Source of the DNA: CAVXFL01 sp963761015
GTDB lineage: Bacteria > Pseudomonadota > Alphaproteobacteria > Acetobacterales > Acetobacteraceae
Assembly: GCA_963761015.1 (NCBI GenBank)
Contig: CAVXFL010000020.1
Coordinates: 310,001 to 374,000, forward strand
Reading direction: 5' to 3'
DNA: 64,000 nt
The position numbers and the translations under genes were made by a program. This document shows, piece after piece, positions 17,801 to 27,080 of the stretch; within the stretch, counting starts at the first letter, position 1, and every line of letters begins with the position of its first letter. The notes beneath the pieces were generated by a model. The model saw nothing but the letters and a program-made list of their open reading frames with translations. It searched no databases and had not been told where the DNA came from.

Positions 17801-17829
17801 CGGTCAGACCACGCCTGATGGTCGGACCA
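17801..17829. promoter_or_regulatory. Two FadR-type operator palindromes upstream of the GntR gene
   Basis: CGGTCAGACCA at 17801-17811 and TGGTCGGACCA at 17819-17829 are near-perfect and perfect versions of the TGGTnnnACCA palindrome known for FadR-subfamily GntR regulators. Their centres are 18 bases apart, and the first lies just upstream of the regulator's ribosome binding site, a position suited to repression of the minus-strand operon. Confidence 0.75.
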
Positions 17830-17888
17830 AACGCGTCGCGGGCCTTTAACGCCCATGACGCGAGCATATGCCCAGAATGGCGGCATCG

Positions 17889-17904
17889 GTCAATCGGGAT
17901 TGAC
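17889..17904. promoter_or_regulatory. Inverted repeat GTCAATC-GG-GATTGAC in the divergent promoter region
   Basis: A perfect 7-base inverted repeat with a two-base centre, located between the two groups of FadR-type palindromes. It may be a second regulator's site. Nothing else supports a function. Confidence 0.4.
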
Positions 17905-17939
17905 GACAACCCGTCGCTATGGTCATAGCTGCGGCGACG

Positions 17940-17950
17940 TGGTCTGACCA
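17940..17950. promoter_or_regulatory. FadR-type operator palindrome upstream of the Opp-type operon
   Basis: TGGTCTGACCA, a perfect TGGTnnnACCA palindrome, centred about 60 bases before the start of the plus-strand binding-protein gene. The same motif occurs twice near the divergent GntR gene, so the regulator probably controls both directions. Confidence 0.72.
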
Positions 17951-18004
17951 TCGGCCGACGGGCTGCGGCGAACGGGCCACCACAAGGGCAGGGGGAGCAC
18001 ATCG

Positions 18005-19669
18005 ATGACCGATCGCGCCGAGATCACGCGCCGCCCGAACCGGCGGCAGTTCCTGAAGGGCACGGCGGCCGCCGGCGCGGCGGCGGCGGTAACCGGTGCG
18101 CTCGGCGCGCCTCAGGAAGCGCACGCGCAGGGGCCGGCGAGCACTCTGGTCATCGCCGCGCCGGCGACGCCGCAAGGGCTCGACATCGAGTTCGACGTCA
18201 GCCTCGGCTCGATCGATTCGCTCGGCGCGCTTTACGAATACATGCTCGCCTACGAGAAAATCCCCGATCCGCACGACCCGAACGTGCTGCGCGAGGATAC
18301 GGCGGTCCATCCTGACAAGAAATACGGCCTCGCCCTGCGCGGCCGGCTCGCGAGCGATTGGGAAATCTCCAACGACGGCCGCAAGGCGACATTCAAGCTG
18401 CGCGACGGTGTCCGCAGTAACTGGGGGAACACGTTCTCGGCCCAGGACGTGAAATGGACGTGGGACCGCAAATTCGACCTGAAGGGCCAGGGCATATTCC
18501 AGACCTCCGTGCTCGGGCTGCACCACCCCGATCAGGTGAAGATCGAAGGCCCGATGGCGGTCTCGTTCAACCTGGAGAAACCGAGCCCGATCCTCTTGAA
18601 GCAGCAGTGCAACCTCGCCAACCCGATCTACGACAGCAAGAAGATCAAGGAAGTCGGCGGCAAGGACGATCCCTGGGGCGTGCACTTCCTGAAGAACGAG
18701 AGCGCCGGGTTCGGTCCGTATCGCCTGCGCCAACTCACGCGCGGACAGCAGGCGGTATTCCAGGCGCGCGACGATTACTGGGGCGACAAACCGTTCATGA
18801 AGACGGTGATCATGCGCGAGGTTCCGACGTCGGCCGCGCGGCTCTCGCTGCTGCAGGGCGGCGCCGTCGACATCGCGCAGTTCCTGCAGCCGCGCGAGTA
18901 CATGGCGCTGAAGGGCCACCCCAACACGGCGTTCGACGCGGTGAATGCGTCCTACATCATCTGGCTGGAGCTGAACGCGAAGATCAAGCCGTTCGACAAC
19001 GTGCTGGTCCGGCAGGCGATGAACTACGCGCTGCCGCAGGAAGAGATCATCCGCACGATTTATTACGGCCTTGCCGATCCCGAGAAGGCGCCGATGCCGT
19101 ACATTTACCCGATGGCCAATCTCAGCTACTATCATTACGGGTATAATCTGGAGCAAGCGAAGAAGCTGCTCGCCCAGGCCGGCTATCCGAAGGGCTTCAA
19201 GACCACGATCAGCTACAATGCCGGCGATCCGACGCAGGAGCCGATCGCGCTCTTGTATCAGACCGCGCTCAGGAAGATCGGCGTCGAGATCGTGCTCGAT
19301 AAACTGCCGGCCGGCGTGTTCTACGAGAACGTCACCAAGCGGCAGAAGCCGATGATCTTCTACCTCGATTCGCCGTGGACGCCGGACCCCGGCTACTCGA
19401 TGTTCCTGTATTTCCACAGCAAGAGCTATGTGGACTACAGCAACTATTACAACCCCAAGGTCAACCAGATGATCGAGAGCGGCCTCGAGACGCTGGACGA
19501 CAACGCGCGGAAGAAAATCTACGACGAGGTGCAGAAGACCGTCATGGACGAGGCGCCGTGGGGGTTCATCGCCTATCCGAAATATACGCTCGCGCGCAAG
19601 GCAAACCTGAGGGGGTTCACCTACTACACGTCCAACAATCTGCGGTTCCAGGACTTCAGGCGCGCGTGA
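18005..19669 (+). CDS. Opp/Dpp-type ABC transporter substrate-binding protein, Tat-exported
   Basis: 554 residues of the SBP_bac_5 family. The N-terminus has a twin-arginine signal (RPNRRQFLKGTAAAGAAAA) with cleavage near AHA. The body shows family segments ASDWEISNDGRKATFKLRDG, AQDVKWTWDRKF, FGPYRLRQL and FDNVLVRQAMNYALPQE. It captures a peptide, opine or other amide-containing ligand in the periplasm. First gene of a plus-strand operon, divergent from the GntR regulator, with a TGGTCTGACCA site in its promoter. Confidence 0.92.
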   Translation: MTDRAEITRRPNRRQFLKGTAAAGAAAAVTGALGAPQEAHAQGPASTLVIAAPATPQGLDIEFDVSLGSIDSLGALYEYMLAYEKIPDPHDPNVLREDTAVHPDKKYGLALRGRLASDWEISNDGRKATFKLRDGVRSNWGNTFSAQDVKWTWDRKFDLKGQGIFQTSVLGLHHPDQVKIEGPMAVSFNLEKPSPILLKQQCNLANPIYDSKKIKEVGGKDDPWGVHFLKNESAGFGPYRLRQLTRGQQAVFQARDDYWGDKPFMKTVIMREVPTSAARLSLLQGGAVDIAQFLQPREYMALKGHPNTAFDAVNASYIIWLELNAKIKPFDNVLVRQAMNYALPQEEIIRTIYYGLADPEKAPMPYIYPMANLSYYHYGYNLEQAKKLLAQAGYPKGFKTTISYNAGDPTQEPIALLYQTALRKIGVEIVLDKLPAGVFYENVTKRQKPMIFYLDSPWTPDPGYSMFLYFHSKSYVDYSNYYNPKVNQMIESGLETLDDNARKKIYDEVQKTVMDEAPWGFIAYPKYTLARKANLRGFTYYTSNNLRFQDFRRA

Positions 19670-19746
19670 TCGGGCGGCGAGCCACCCCGGCACAGGGCTT
19701 GCCTCTTCCGGGTCGGGTCTGCTGAGACTGAGGCGAGGCGCATTCG

Positions 19747-20712
19747 GTGGCTGGGATACTCTCCTCGCTCAAACTGCTCGGTCGCATCGCGCGGGTGCGG
19801 CCGCGCTTCCTCGTGGGCTACGGCATCGTTCTGACCGTGGTTCTCGCCGGACTGCTGGCGTCGCTGCTGACCCCGTATTCGCCGATCACGGCCGATCCGG
19901 AGCACTTCCTTCAGCCGCCGAGCTGGCAGCATCTGTTCGGCACCGACGCCGTCGGCATGGACATCTTCACGCGCACCATCTACGCGCCGCGCATCGACCT
20001 AACCATCGCCATCGTCGGGACGCTGATTTCCGCGCTGGCGGGCTCGTTCGTCGGCGCGCTGGTCGGCTATTTCAGCACCGGCCGGGGCATTCGCGTGCAG
20101 CTCTCTTACGCCGTCATGCGCGCCGCCGACGTGCTGCAGGCATTTCCGGTTTTCGTCTTCGCCATCGCGCTGGTGGCGAGCTTCGGCCAGAGCATCCAGA
20201 CCGTGGTGCTGGCGATCGCCTTCGTGAACGCGCCGATCTATCTGCGGCTGATGCGCGCGCAGGTGATGTCGATCCGCGAAATGCGCTATGTGGAGGCCTC
20301 GCTGGTGGCCGGGCTGTCGGACTTCCAGACCATCCTGCGCCACATCATTCCGAACGCGCTGGGGCCGATACTGGCGCAGCTCTCGATCAACGTCGGCTGG
20401 GGCATCCTGCTGACGGCGGGGCTGAGCTTCGTCGGTGCCGGGGTGCGCGCGCCCACGCCCGAATGGGGCAGCATGATCGCGATGGGCTTCCAGAACGTCG
20501 TCACCGGGCAGTGGTGGCCATCGGTATTCCCGGGTGTGGCGCTGGCGGTCACGGTGTTCGGCTTCTCGCTGATCGGGCTCAGCATCGAGGTGTTCGCCGA
20601 CCCGGTGAAGCGGCGCGCGCTGGTGCGCGATCTCGAAGCCGCGAGGCGGCGCGGCAGCCCGGCCGTCGTAGCCGCCGCGGAACCGGCGCTCCCCGCGGGC
20701 GGGGCGCCGTGA
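19747..20712 (+). CDS. Opp/Dpp-type ABC permease (DppC-like)
   Basis: 321 residues with an N-terminal span, then the BPD_transp_1 domain. The EAA-type loop EASLVAGLSDFQTILRHIIPNA and the C-terminal LSFVGAGVRAPTPEWGSM are diagnostic of the DppC/OppC half. It begins with GTG at 19747 and overlaps the next permease gene by four bases (GTGA). Confidence 0.9.
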   Translation: MAGILSSLKLLGRIARVRPRFLVGYGIVLTVVLAGLLASLLTPYSPITADPEHFLQPPSWQHLFGTDAVGMDIFTRTIYAPRIDLTIAIVGTLISALAGSFVGALVGYFSTGRGIRVQLSYAVMRAADVLQAFPVFVFAIALVASFGQSIQTVVLAIAFVNAPIYLRLMRAQVMSIREMRYVEASLVAGLSDFQTILRHIIPNALGPILAQLSINVGWGILLTAGLSFVGAGVRAPTPEWGSMIAMGFQNVVTGQWWPSVFPGVALAVTVFGFSLIGLSIEVFADPVKRRALVRDLEAARRRGSPAVVAAAEPALPAGGAP

Positions 20713-21719
20713 CGGTCATTCCGTATATCGGGCGGCGGCTGCTGTTCATCATGCCGCAGCTTCTCGGCATCGTCCTCGTCAGCTTCCTGCTGGTAAAGTC
20801 GATCCCCGGCGATCCGGCGGTGCTGATGCTCGGGCCGACCGCGACGCCGGAGGCGATCGCATCGCTGCACACCAAGCTCGGCCTCGACCATTCGCTGGTG
20901 ATGCAGTTCTGGATCTACCTGCGCGACCTGGCGCATGGCGATCTCGGCACCTCGTGGCAAACCACGCGCCCCGTGCTCGAGGATCTGTTCCAGCGCTTTC
21001 CCGCCACGCTCGAGTTGGTCACCCTGGGCCTGCTCGTGGCCGTGCTGATCGGCGTTCCGCTCGGCCTCGCCTCGGCATTTAACGAGAAGGGCATCGTCGC
21101 GCAAATCGCGAATTTCTACGGGCTCGGCGCCGGCTCGCTGCCGGATTTCTGGCTCGCGCTCGTGCTGATCTTCGTGTTCTACACGGTGCTGCACTGGGCG
21201 CCGGCGCCGCTCGGGCGCATCGACCTCACCGTCATTCCGCCGCCGACCGTCACCGGCGTGCTGACTGTCGATTCGCTGCTGGCGGGCGACTGGGAAGCTT
21301 TCCGCTCGGCGGTCGCGCATCTGATCCTGCCGGTGCTGACGCTCGGGGTAATCAACGCCGGGCCGATCCTGAAGATGACGCAATCGACCATGGAGAAGAT
21401 GCTGCAATCGGATTTCAGCCGCTACGAGGTGCTGTGCGGCATGCCGCATCGGCTGGTGGTGCGCCACGCGCTGCGCAATGCCCTGCCCTCGGTGGTGACG
21501 ATCATCAGCGTGCTCTACGGCTTTCTCATCGGCGGCGCGGTGCTGGTGGAGATCGTGTTCAGCTGGGGCGGGGCCGGGCAATACGCGGTGCAGGGCGTGC
21601 TGAATTCCGACATCTATCCGGTGCTCGGATTCGTGCTGTTCTCGGCGATCTTCTCACTGTTCGTCTACCTGGTGGTCGATCTGATCTATTTCGCGATCGA
21701 CCCCAGGATCAGTCACTGA
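20709..21719 (+). CDS. Opp/Dpp-type ABC permease (DppB-like)
   Basis: 336 residues. N-terminal YIGRRLLFIMPQLLGIVLVSFLL and FIPGDP-like SIPGDPAVLMLG mark the DppB/OppB half. The BPD_transp_1 loop YEVLCGMPHRLVVRHALRNALP and the VLVEIVFSWGGAGQYAV segment follow. The GTG start overlaps the DppC-like stop. It pairs with the preceding permease to form the channel. Confidence 0.9.
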   Translation: MTVIPYIGRRLLFIMPQLLGIVLVSFLLVKSIPGDPAVLMLGPTATPEAIASLHTKLGLDHSLVMQFWIYLRDLAHGDLGTSWQTTRPVLEDLFQRFPATLELVTLGLLVAVLIGVPLGLASAFNEKGIVAQIANFYGLGAGSLPDFWLALVLIFVFYTVLHWAPAPLGRIDLTVIPPPTVTGVLTVDSLLAGDWEAFRSAVAHLILPVLTLGVINAGPILKMTQSTMEKMLQSDFSRYEVLCGMPHRLVVRHALRNALPSVVTIISVLYGFLIGGAVLVEIVFSWGGAGQYAVQGVLNSDIYPVLGFVLFSAIFSLFVYLVVDLIYFAIDPRISH

Positions 21720-21727
21720 GGCGCGCG

Positions 21728-22747
21728 GTGCTCGCCGTCACGCAACCGCTCGAGGCGGAGGCCAACGATCCGGCCGCGGCGGCGCTGGCGATCGAGCGCC
21801 TGCGCGTCGAGTTCCCGACCGTTGCCGGCGCGCCGAAAGTGGCGATCCGCGACCTCGACCTGACCATCCGCGCGGGTGAAATCTTCGGCCTGGTCGGCGA
21901 ATCCGGCGCCGGGAAGACGACCTTGGCGCGCTCCATCCTGAACCTGCCGCCATCGCCCGGACGGATCGCGGCGGGCTCGGTGCGGTTCGGCGGCGTCGAT
22001 CTCGTCCGCCTGTCCGAGCGCGAGTTGCAGCTCATCCGCGGCCGTGACCTCTCCATGGTGGTGCCGAACCCGCGTGGCGAGCTGAACCCACTGCTGACGG
22101 TGGGCGAGCAGATCGCCAACATCGCGCGGGTGCATCTCGGCAAGAACCGCAAGGCGGCGCGCGCGATGGCGCTGGACATGCTACGCGCGGTGCAGATCCC
22201 CGATCCCGAGCGGCGCATGGACGCCTACCCGCACGAACTCTCCGGCGGCATGGCGCAGCGCGTCGTCATCGCCATCGCGCTGGTCTGCTCGCCACGCTTC
22301 ATCATTTCCGACGACGCGACCAGCGGCCTCGACGTGACCGTACAGGCACAGATCCTGGACCTGCTGCGCGAACTGGCGCGGGAACGGCACAGCGCCATGC
22401 TGTTCATCACGCGCGACGTCGGCATCACTGCGCATTTCTGCGACCGGGTCGCGGTGATCTACGACGGCGAGATCATGGAAGTCGCGCCGCGGGAAGCGTT
22501 TTTCCTGGCCCCCCGACATCCGTACACGCTGATGCTGCTGTCGGCCTTCTCGCACAACCCACGTCTGCGCCGCGGCTGGACGGTGCCGGAGGCGCAGCCG
22601 CGCGGCGCGGTGGATGCGGCTATCGGCTGTGCGTACGCCGCCCGCTGCCCGCGCGCCGAGGCGGTTTGCCGGCGCGTCAAGCCGCCGCTGTCCGAACTGG
22701 CGCCTGACCAGTTCGCCCGCTGCCATTTCCCGGTGGACCGGCCATGA
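21728..22747 (+). CDS. Opp/Dpp-type ABC ATP-binding protein (DppD-like) with degenerate catalytic residues
   Basis: 339 residues. Walker A is GESGAGKTT and the signature is ELSGGMAQRVVIAIAL. Walker B reads FIISDDATSGLD, so the catalytic glutamate of the usual DEPT is aspartate, and the H-loop reads FITRDVGI with Arg in place of His. The C-terminal oligopeptide-transport zinc-finger-like region has four cysteines (GCAYAARCPRAEAVC, RCHF). The second ATPase encoded next is canonical, so this pair may hydrolyse ATP asymmetrically. GTG start; stop overlaps the next ATG. Confidence 0.9.
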   Translation: MLAVTQPLEAEANDPAAAALAIERLRVEFPTVAGAPKVAIRDLDLTIRAGEIFGLVGESGAGKTTLARSILNLPPSPGRIAAGSVRFGGVDLVRLSERELQLIRGRDLSMVVPNPRGELNPLLTVGEQIANIARVHLGKNRKAARAMALDMLRAVQIPDPERRMDAYPHELSGGMAQRVVIAIALVCSPRFIISDDATSGLDVTVQAQILDLLRELARERHSAMLFITRDVGITAHFCDRVAVIYDGEIMEVAPREAFFLAPRHPYTLMLLSAFSHNPRLRRGWTVPEAQPRGAVDAAIGCAYAARCPRAEAVCRRVKPPLSELAPDQFARCHFPVDRP

Positions 22748-23790
22748 GCCCGGTCCTTGAGGTCGATGGCCTGTTCAAGCAATTCCCGATCGCCGGCTCG
22801 CGCAAGGTCGTGCAGGCGATCAACGGCGTGTCGTTCGCCATCGGCCCGGGCGAAACCCTGGGCCTGGTCGGCGAGAGCGGCTCCGGCAAGACCACGGTCG
22901 GGCGCTGCCTGGTCGGACTGATCGCGGCGTCCGCCGGGCAAATCCGGTTCAAGGGCGAGGATATTTCCCTCCCGCGCGCCCGGCGGCCGCGCCGGCTGCT
23001 CGGCAAAATCCAACTCGTGTTCCAGGAGCCAGCGGAGTCGCTCGATCCGCGCATGCGCATCGGCCGCACCATCGAGGAGCCGTTGCTGCCGCTGAAATCG
23101 CCGGCGGCGGAGCGGCGCGAACGCGTGGCCGAGGCGATCCAGCGCGTCGGGCTGCGCCGCGATATGCTCGATCTCTATCCGGCCGAACTGAGCGCCGGCC
23201 AGCAGCAGCGCGTCGGTATCGCGCGCGCCATGATCACCCGCCCCGAACTGGTGGTGCTCGACGAGCCCACCTCCGCGCTCGACCCGACCGCGCGTGCGGA
23301 AATCATCGAGCTGCTGATGAAGATTCAGGCCGAACTCGGCACGTCGTATCTGTTCATCTCGCACGACCTCAGCACGGTCCGCTTCATCAGCCACCGCGTG
23401 GCGGTGATGTATCTCGGCATGGTGGTCGAGCAGGGCAACGCGGCCGAAGTGTTCGCCGAGCCGCGCCATCCCTACAGCGTCGGCTTGCTGTCCTCCGTGC
23501 TGCTGCCGCATCCGCATCTGGTCGTGCAGAGCAGCGTCAGCCTGAAGGGCGAGATCCCGAGCCCGATCAATCTGCCGAAGGGCTGCTTCCTCGCGTCGCG
23601 CTGCCCGTTCGTCATCGCGCAATGCCGCGCCGAGATGCCGCCGGCCGTGGATGTGGGCGGCGGGCATTTCGTGCACTGCTTCCGCCATCGCGAGGTGGCA
23701 GAGATGGATCGCGCGGCCGACACGTTCGCGGAGTTCCAGCGCGAGGCGGAGCGGATTCTGGGCGTGCGCGATCCCGCGACCGCGGCCTGA
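22744..23790 (+). CDS. Opp/Dpp-type ABC ATP-binding protein (DppF-like)
   Basis: 348 residues with canonical motifs: Walker A GESGSGKTT, Q-loop QLVFQEPAESLDPRM, signature ELSAGQQQRVGIARAM, Walker B LVVLDEPTSALD and H-loop FISHDLSTV. The oligo_HPY C-terminal domain with CFLASRCPFVIAQC is present. It powers the transporter together with the DppD-like subunit, whose stop overlaps this start. Confidence 0.92.
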   Translation: MSPVLEVDGLFKQFPIAGSRKVVQAINGVSFAIGPGETLGLVGESGSGKTTVGRCLVGLIAASAGQIRFKGEDISLPRARRPRRLLGKIQLVFQEPAESLDPRMRIGRTIEEPLLPLKSPAAERRERVAEAIQRVGLRRDMLDLYPAELSAGQQQRVGIARAMITRPELVVLDEPTSALDPTARAEIIELLMKIQAELGTSYLFISHDLSTVRFISHRVAVMYLGMVVEQGNAAEVFAEPRHPYSVGLLSSVLLPHPHLVVQSSVSLKGEIPSPINLPKGCFLASRCPFVIAQCRAEMPPAVDVGGGHFVHCFRHREVAEMDRAADTFAEFQREAERILGVRDPATAA

Positions 23791-23807
23791 CCAGGGAGGA
23801 ATGCGAC

Positions 23808-24554
23808 ATGGGTAAGCTCGACGGAAGAATGGCGCTCGTCACCGGCGGCGCGCGCGGCATCGGCCGGGCCATTGCGCTCGCCTTCGCGCGCGAGGGCGCC
23901 GGGGTGGCCATTCTCGACCTGCGCCGCGAAACCGCCGAGCGAACCGCGAAGGACGTGGCGGAACTCGGCGCGAAATCCTTCGCCGTCGCCGCCGACGTGG
24001 GCGAGGAAGCACCGGTAAAATCCGCCATCGCCGAGGTGGAGGCGGCGCTCGGCCGCATCGACATTCTGGTGAACAACGCGGGGATCGACACGACCTCGCG
24101 CGTGACCGACATGCCCATTGAAATGTGGGACGACATGATCCGCGTGAACCTGCGCAGCATCTTTCTGTGCACGCGCGCCGTGCTGCCGGGCATGCTGCGG
24201 CGCGAATGGGGCCGCGTCATCAACATCAGCTCGCAGCTGGCGCATAAGGGCGCGGCGGACATGGCGCATTACGTCGCGGCGAAAGCGGGCGTGCTCGGCT
24301 TCACCCGCTCGCTCGCCTACGAGGTGGCGCGCAGCGGGGTCACGGTGAATGCGATCTGCCCCGGCCCGATCGACACCGAGCTGTTCCGCAACATTCCCGA
24401 GGCGTGGCGGAAGAACAAGCTCGCCGAACTGCCGATGGGCCGCGCCGGAACGGTGGACGAGATCGCGCCGACCGCCGTGCTGCTCGCCTCGGACGAGGGC
24501 TCGTACTATCTCGGCGCGTCGCTCAACCCGAACGGCGGCGATGTCATGATCTGA
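23808..24554 (+). CDS. SDR family NAD(P)-dependent oxidoreductase
   Basis: 248 residues of a classical short-chain dehydrogenase. The nucleotide motif TGGARGIGRAIA, the NNAGID loop, the catalytic Ser (INISSQLA) and the YVAAKAG Tyr/Lys pair are all present. Asp in the DLRRET segment after strand 2 suggests NAD(H). The substrate is unknown; neighbouring transporters suggest oxidation of an imported alcohol or hydroxy acid. A GGGAGGA ribosome binding site precedes the ATG at 23808. Confidence 0.9.
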   Translation: MGKLDGRMALVTGGARGIGRAIALAFAREGAGVAILDLRRETAERTAKDVAELGAKSFAVAADVGEEAPVKSAIAEVEAALGRIDILVNNAGIDTTSRVTDMPIEMWDDMIRVNLRSIFLCTRAVLPGMLRREWGRVINISSQLAHKGAADMAHYVAAKAGVLGFTRSLAYEVARSGVTVNAICPGPIDTELFRNIPEAWRKNKLAELPMGRAGTVDEIAPTAVLLASDEGSYYLGASLNPNGGDVMI

Positions 24555-24555
24555 C

Positions 24556-26085
24556 ATGAGCGTTGCCCGCCCAGTTCTGGAAGTGCGCGCCATCGGCAAG
24601 CGTTACGGCGCGACCGTGGCCTTGCAGGACGTGTCCTTTGCCCTGAATGCCGGCGAGGTGTGCGGGCTGTTGGGCGAGAACGGCGCCGGCAAGTCCACCT
24701 TGGTGAAGGCGCTGAGCGGCGTGGTCGTGCCCGATACCGGCGAGATGCGCGTCGGCGGTGCGCCGTTCCGGCCGCGCGACATAACCGCGGCGCGCGCGCA
24801 CGGCGTCAGCACCGCGTTTCAGGAACTGAGCCTGGTGCCGACACTGTCGGTCGCGGTCAATCTGTTCCTGCCGCGACCCGCGACCAACCGCGCCGGTCTC
24901 GTGCCGATGCGCCGGCTGGAACAGGATGCCGCGCGCATTCTCGCCGCGCACGGCGTTGCCGACATTCATCCGGCGACGCCCGTTGGCGACCTGGCGCTCG
25001 GCCAGCGCCAACGCGTGGAAATCGTCCGCGCGATGTTTCGGGAACCGCGGGTGCTGCTGCTCGACGAGCCGACCGCGGCGCTCGCCGATCGCGACTGGCT
25101 GTTCGCGTTGATCGGCAGGGCCGTCGCGAACGGCGCGTCCATCCTCTACATCAGCCACAAGCTGGACGAGATCCGCAAGCTGTGCCGCCGCTGCGTCATT
25201 CTGCGCAACGGGCGCAAGGTGCTCGACAGCGAACTCGCCGCCATGAGCGACGAGGACATTTTCAGCAACATGGCCGGCCGATCGTTGGTCGAGGAGTTCA
25301 CCACCGCCGCGTCGGCGATTTGCGAGGACCAGCCCCCCGCCCTGGCCGAGAGCCATCTGATCGGCGACGGCGTCGACGACATCAGCTTTGCCCTCGCGCC
25401 GGGTGAGATCCTGGGCATTGCCGGGCTGGAAGGGCATGGCCAGTCGCGGCTGTTCACGTCCCTGGTCGGTTTGCATCCGCTTCGGGGTGGCCGCATCGCG
25501 GTCGCGGGCGTTCCCCGCGCCATGCGTTCCCCGCGCGCGGCGCGCGCGGCTCGGCCTGGTGCTGGTCCCCGAGGAACGCAAGACCGAGGGGCTATTCGGG
25601 GATCTGACCACGATCGCCAATATCTCCCTGCCGGTCGTCGATCGGGCCAGTAACCTGCATCTCCTGAACGGCCGCAGGGAACGCGCGGAGGTGGCGCGCG
25701 TCATCCCGGCGGTGGACCTGTCGAACGTTATCTGCCCCTGAGCATCAGCGCCCTGTCGGGCGGCAACCAGCAGAAGGCGGTCCTCGCGCGCGCCCTGATC
25801 GCCGGGCGCCCTGCCTGCTTCTCTTCGACCCGACGCGCGGCGTCGACGTCGGGGCGAAGCAGAACATCTACCCGATGATGCAGCAATTCGCCCAGAAGGG
25901 CGGCGCGATCCTGTTCTACTCGACGGAACTCGACGAACTGATGCATCTCTGCGACCGCTGTCTCGTCCTCTACCGCAACGCCGTCGCCGGCGATGGAGCC
26001 GGCGACACTCACCCAGGACTGAATTCTTTCGCTCGCCTCCGGCCACGTCGCCGCCGAAGCGGCGCCCGGCCGGGATGCGCCATGA
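24556..26085 (+). pseudogene. CUT2-type ABC transporter ATP-binding protein (cassette B), multiply frameshifted
   Basis: The first 330 codons are continuous: Walker A GENGAGKST, signature LALGQRQRVEIVRAM and LLLDEPTAAL, then the second domain up to about 25540. After that the protein continues through at least four one-base shifts: RLGLVLVPEERKTEGLFG (from 25545), LPLSISALSGGNQQKAVLA (from 25729), LLLFDPTRGVDVGAKQNIY (from 25809), and ILSLASGHVAAEAAP to the stop at 26083-26085. Every conserved block survives, so the breaks look like sequence errors. It would energise the adjacent CUT2 permeases. Confidence 0.85.
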
Positions 26086-27072
26086 GCGACCGCGCTGGAC
26101 AACCCTCCAGCCGTCTCGCTGGCGTGTCTCCGTCGGAGGGGCCGGCGACCGCCTTCGTGCTGATCTGCCATCATGTTCGCCGTCTATGCCGGCCGCCGCC
26201 GTCGGCCCTACCGCCTTCGGCCTCGGCAACCTCTGTCAACACGGTCGTGCTGGCGCTGGCGGCCGCCGGGCTGACCTTGATCGTCCTGATCGGCGAACTC
26301 GACCTCTCCGGCATCGGCGTGCTCGCCGTGTCGAACGTCGTCGTCGCGACGACGAGCGCCGGCTCGCTCGGAACCGTGGGCCGCTCGCCTGGTCCTCCTC
26401 ATCGGGCTGTCGTCGGCCTCTCAACGGCTGGTCTGGTCGCCGTCATGGGGCTCCAGTCGCTGGCCGCGACGCTCGGCTCGATGATCGTCTGCCAGGGCGT
26501 CGCGCTCCTCATCCTCGCGGCGCCGGGCGGAGAGGTCACCGACACGATCGCCTACGGGCTGACCGACAGTTTCGCCGAGTGCCGATCGCCGCCATCGTCC
26601 TGGCCGGCGGCGTCCTCCTGTGGCTCTTCCTCAGGCGCACGGCGCTGGGCGTGGCGCTCTACGCGGTCGGGACGGACCGACCGCCGCGCAGCTTCGGGGC
26701 TAAAGTCCGGTTCACCCGGATCGCCGCCTTCGCCGGCGGCGGCCTGTGCTATGCGCTCGCCGGCTACTGCTTCAGCGCCGAGATCGGCTCGGGCGACCCG
26801 AGGGTCAACGACACCTTCCTGCTGTTCATGTTCGCCTCCGTGGCCATCGGCGGCACCTCGCTGATGGGCGGGCGCGGCGGCGTGATCGGCAGCTTCATCG
26901 GCGCCGGAATCCTGACCGTCATGCAGAAGATGCTGTTCGCGCTGGGCGTCGCCGAATTTTACACCAACGTCTTCAGCGGCCTCATCATGATCGTGGCGAT
27001 TTTCTTCGGACAGATTATCGGTGCATTCTCGCCGGCTCGGCCGGCGCCGGTCCCGAGCGTGACGAGAGCTGA
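26082..27072 (+). pseudogene. CUT2/RbsC-type ABC permease 1 (cassette B), multiply frameshifted
   Basis: The ATG overlaps the ATPase stop. Permease blocks appear in changing frames: VNTVVLALAAAGLTLIVLIG, ELDLSGIGVLAVSNVVVAT, LVAVMGLQSLAATLGSMIV, then IAAIVLAGGVLLWLFLRR through GGTSLMGGRGGVIGSFIGAG and FSGLIMIVAIFFGQ. At least five shifts lie between 26160 and 26580. The most natural end is TGA at 27070-27072 (PERDES), eight bases before the next gene. Family BPD_transp_2. Conserved segments are undamaged apart from the shifts. Confidence 0.8.
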
Positions 27073-27080
27073 AGGAACAG

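Noticed and set aside
17846..19693. A 615-codon minus-strand frame opposite the Tat-exported binding protein
   Set aside because: The plus-strand gene has a clear signal peptide and family motifs; the antisense frame is a shadow.
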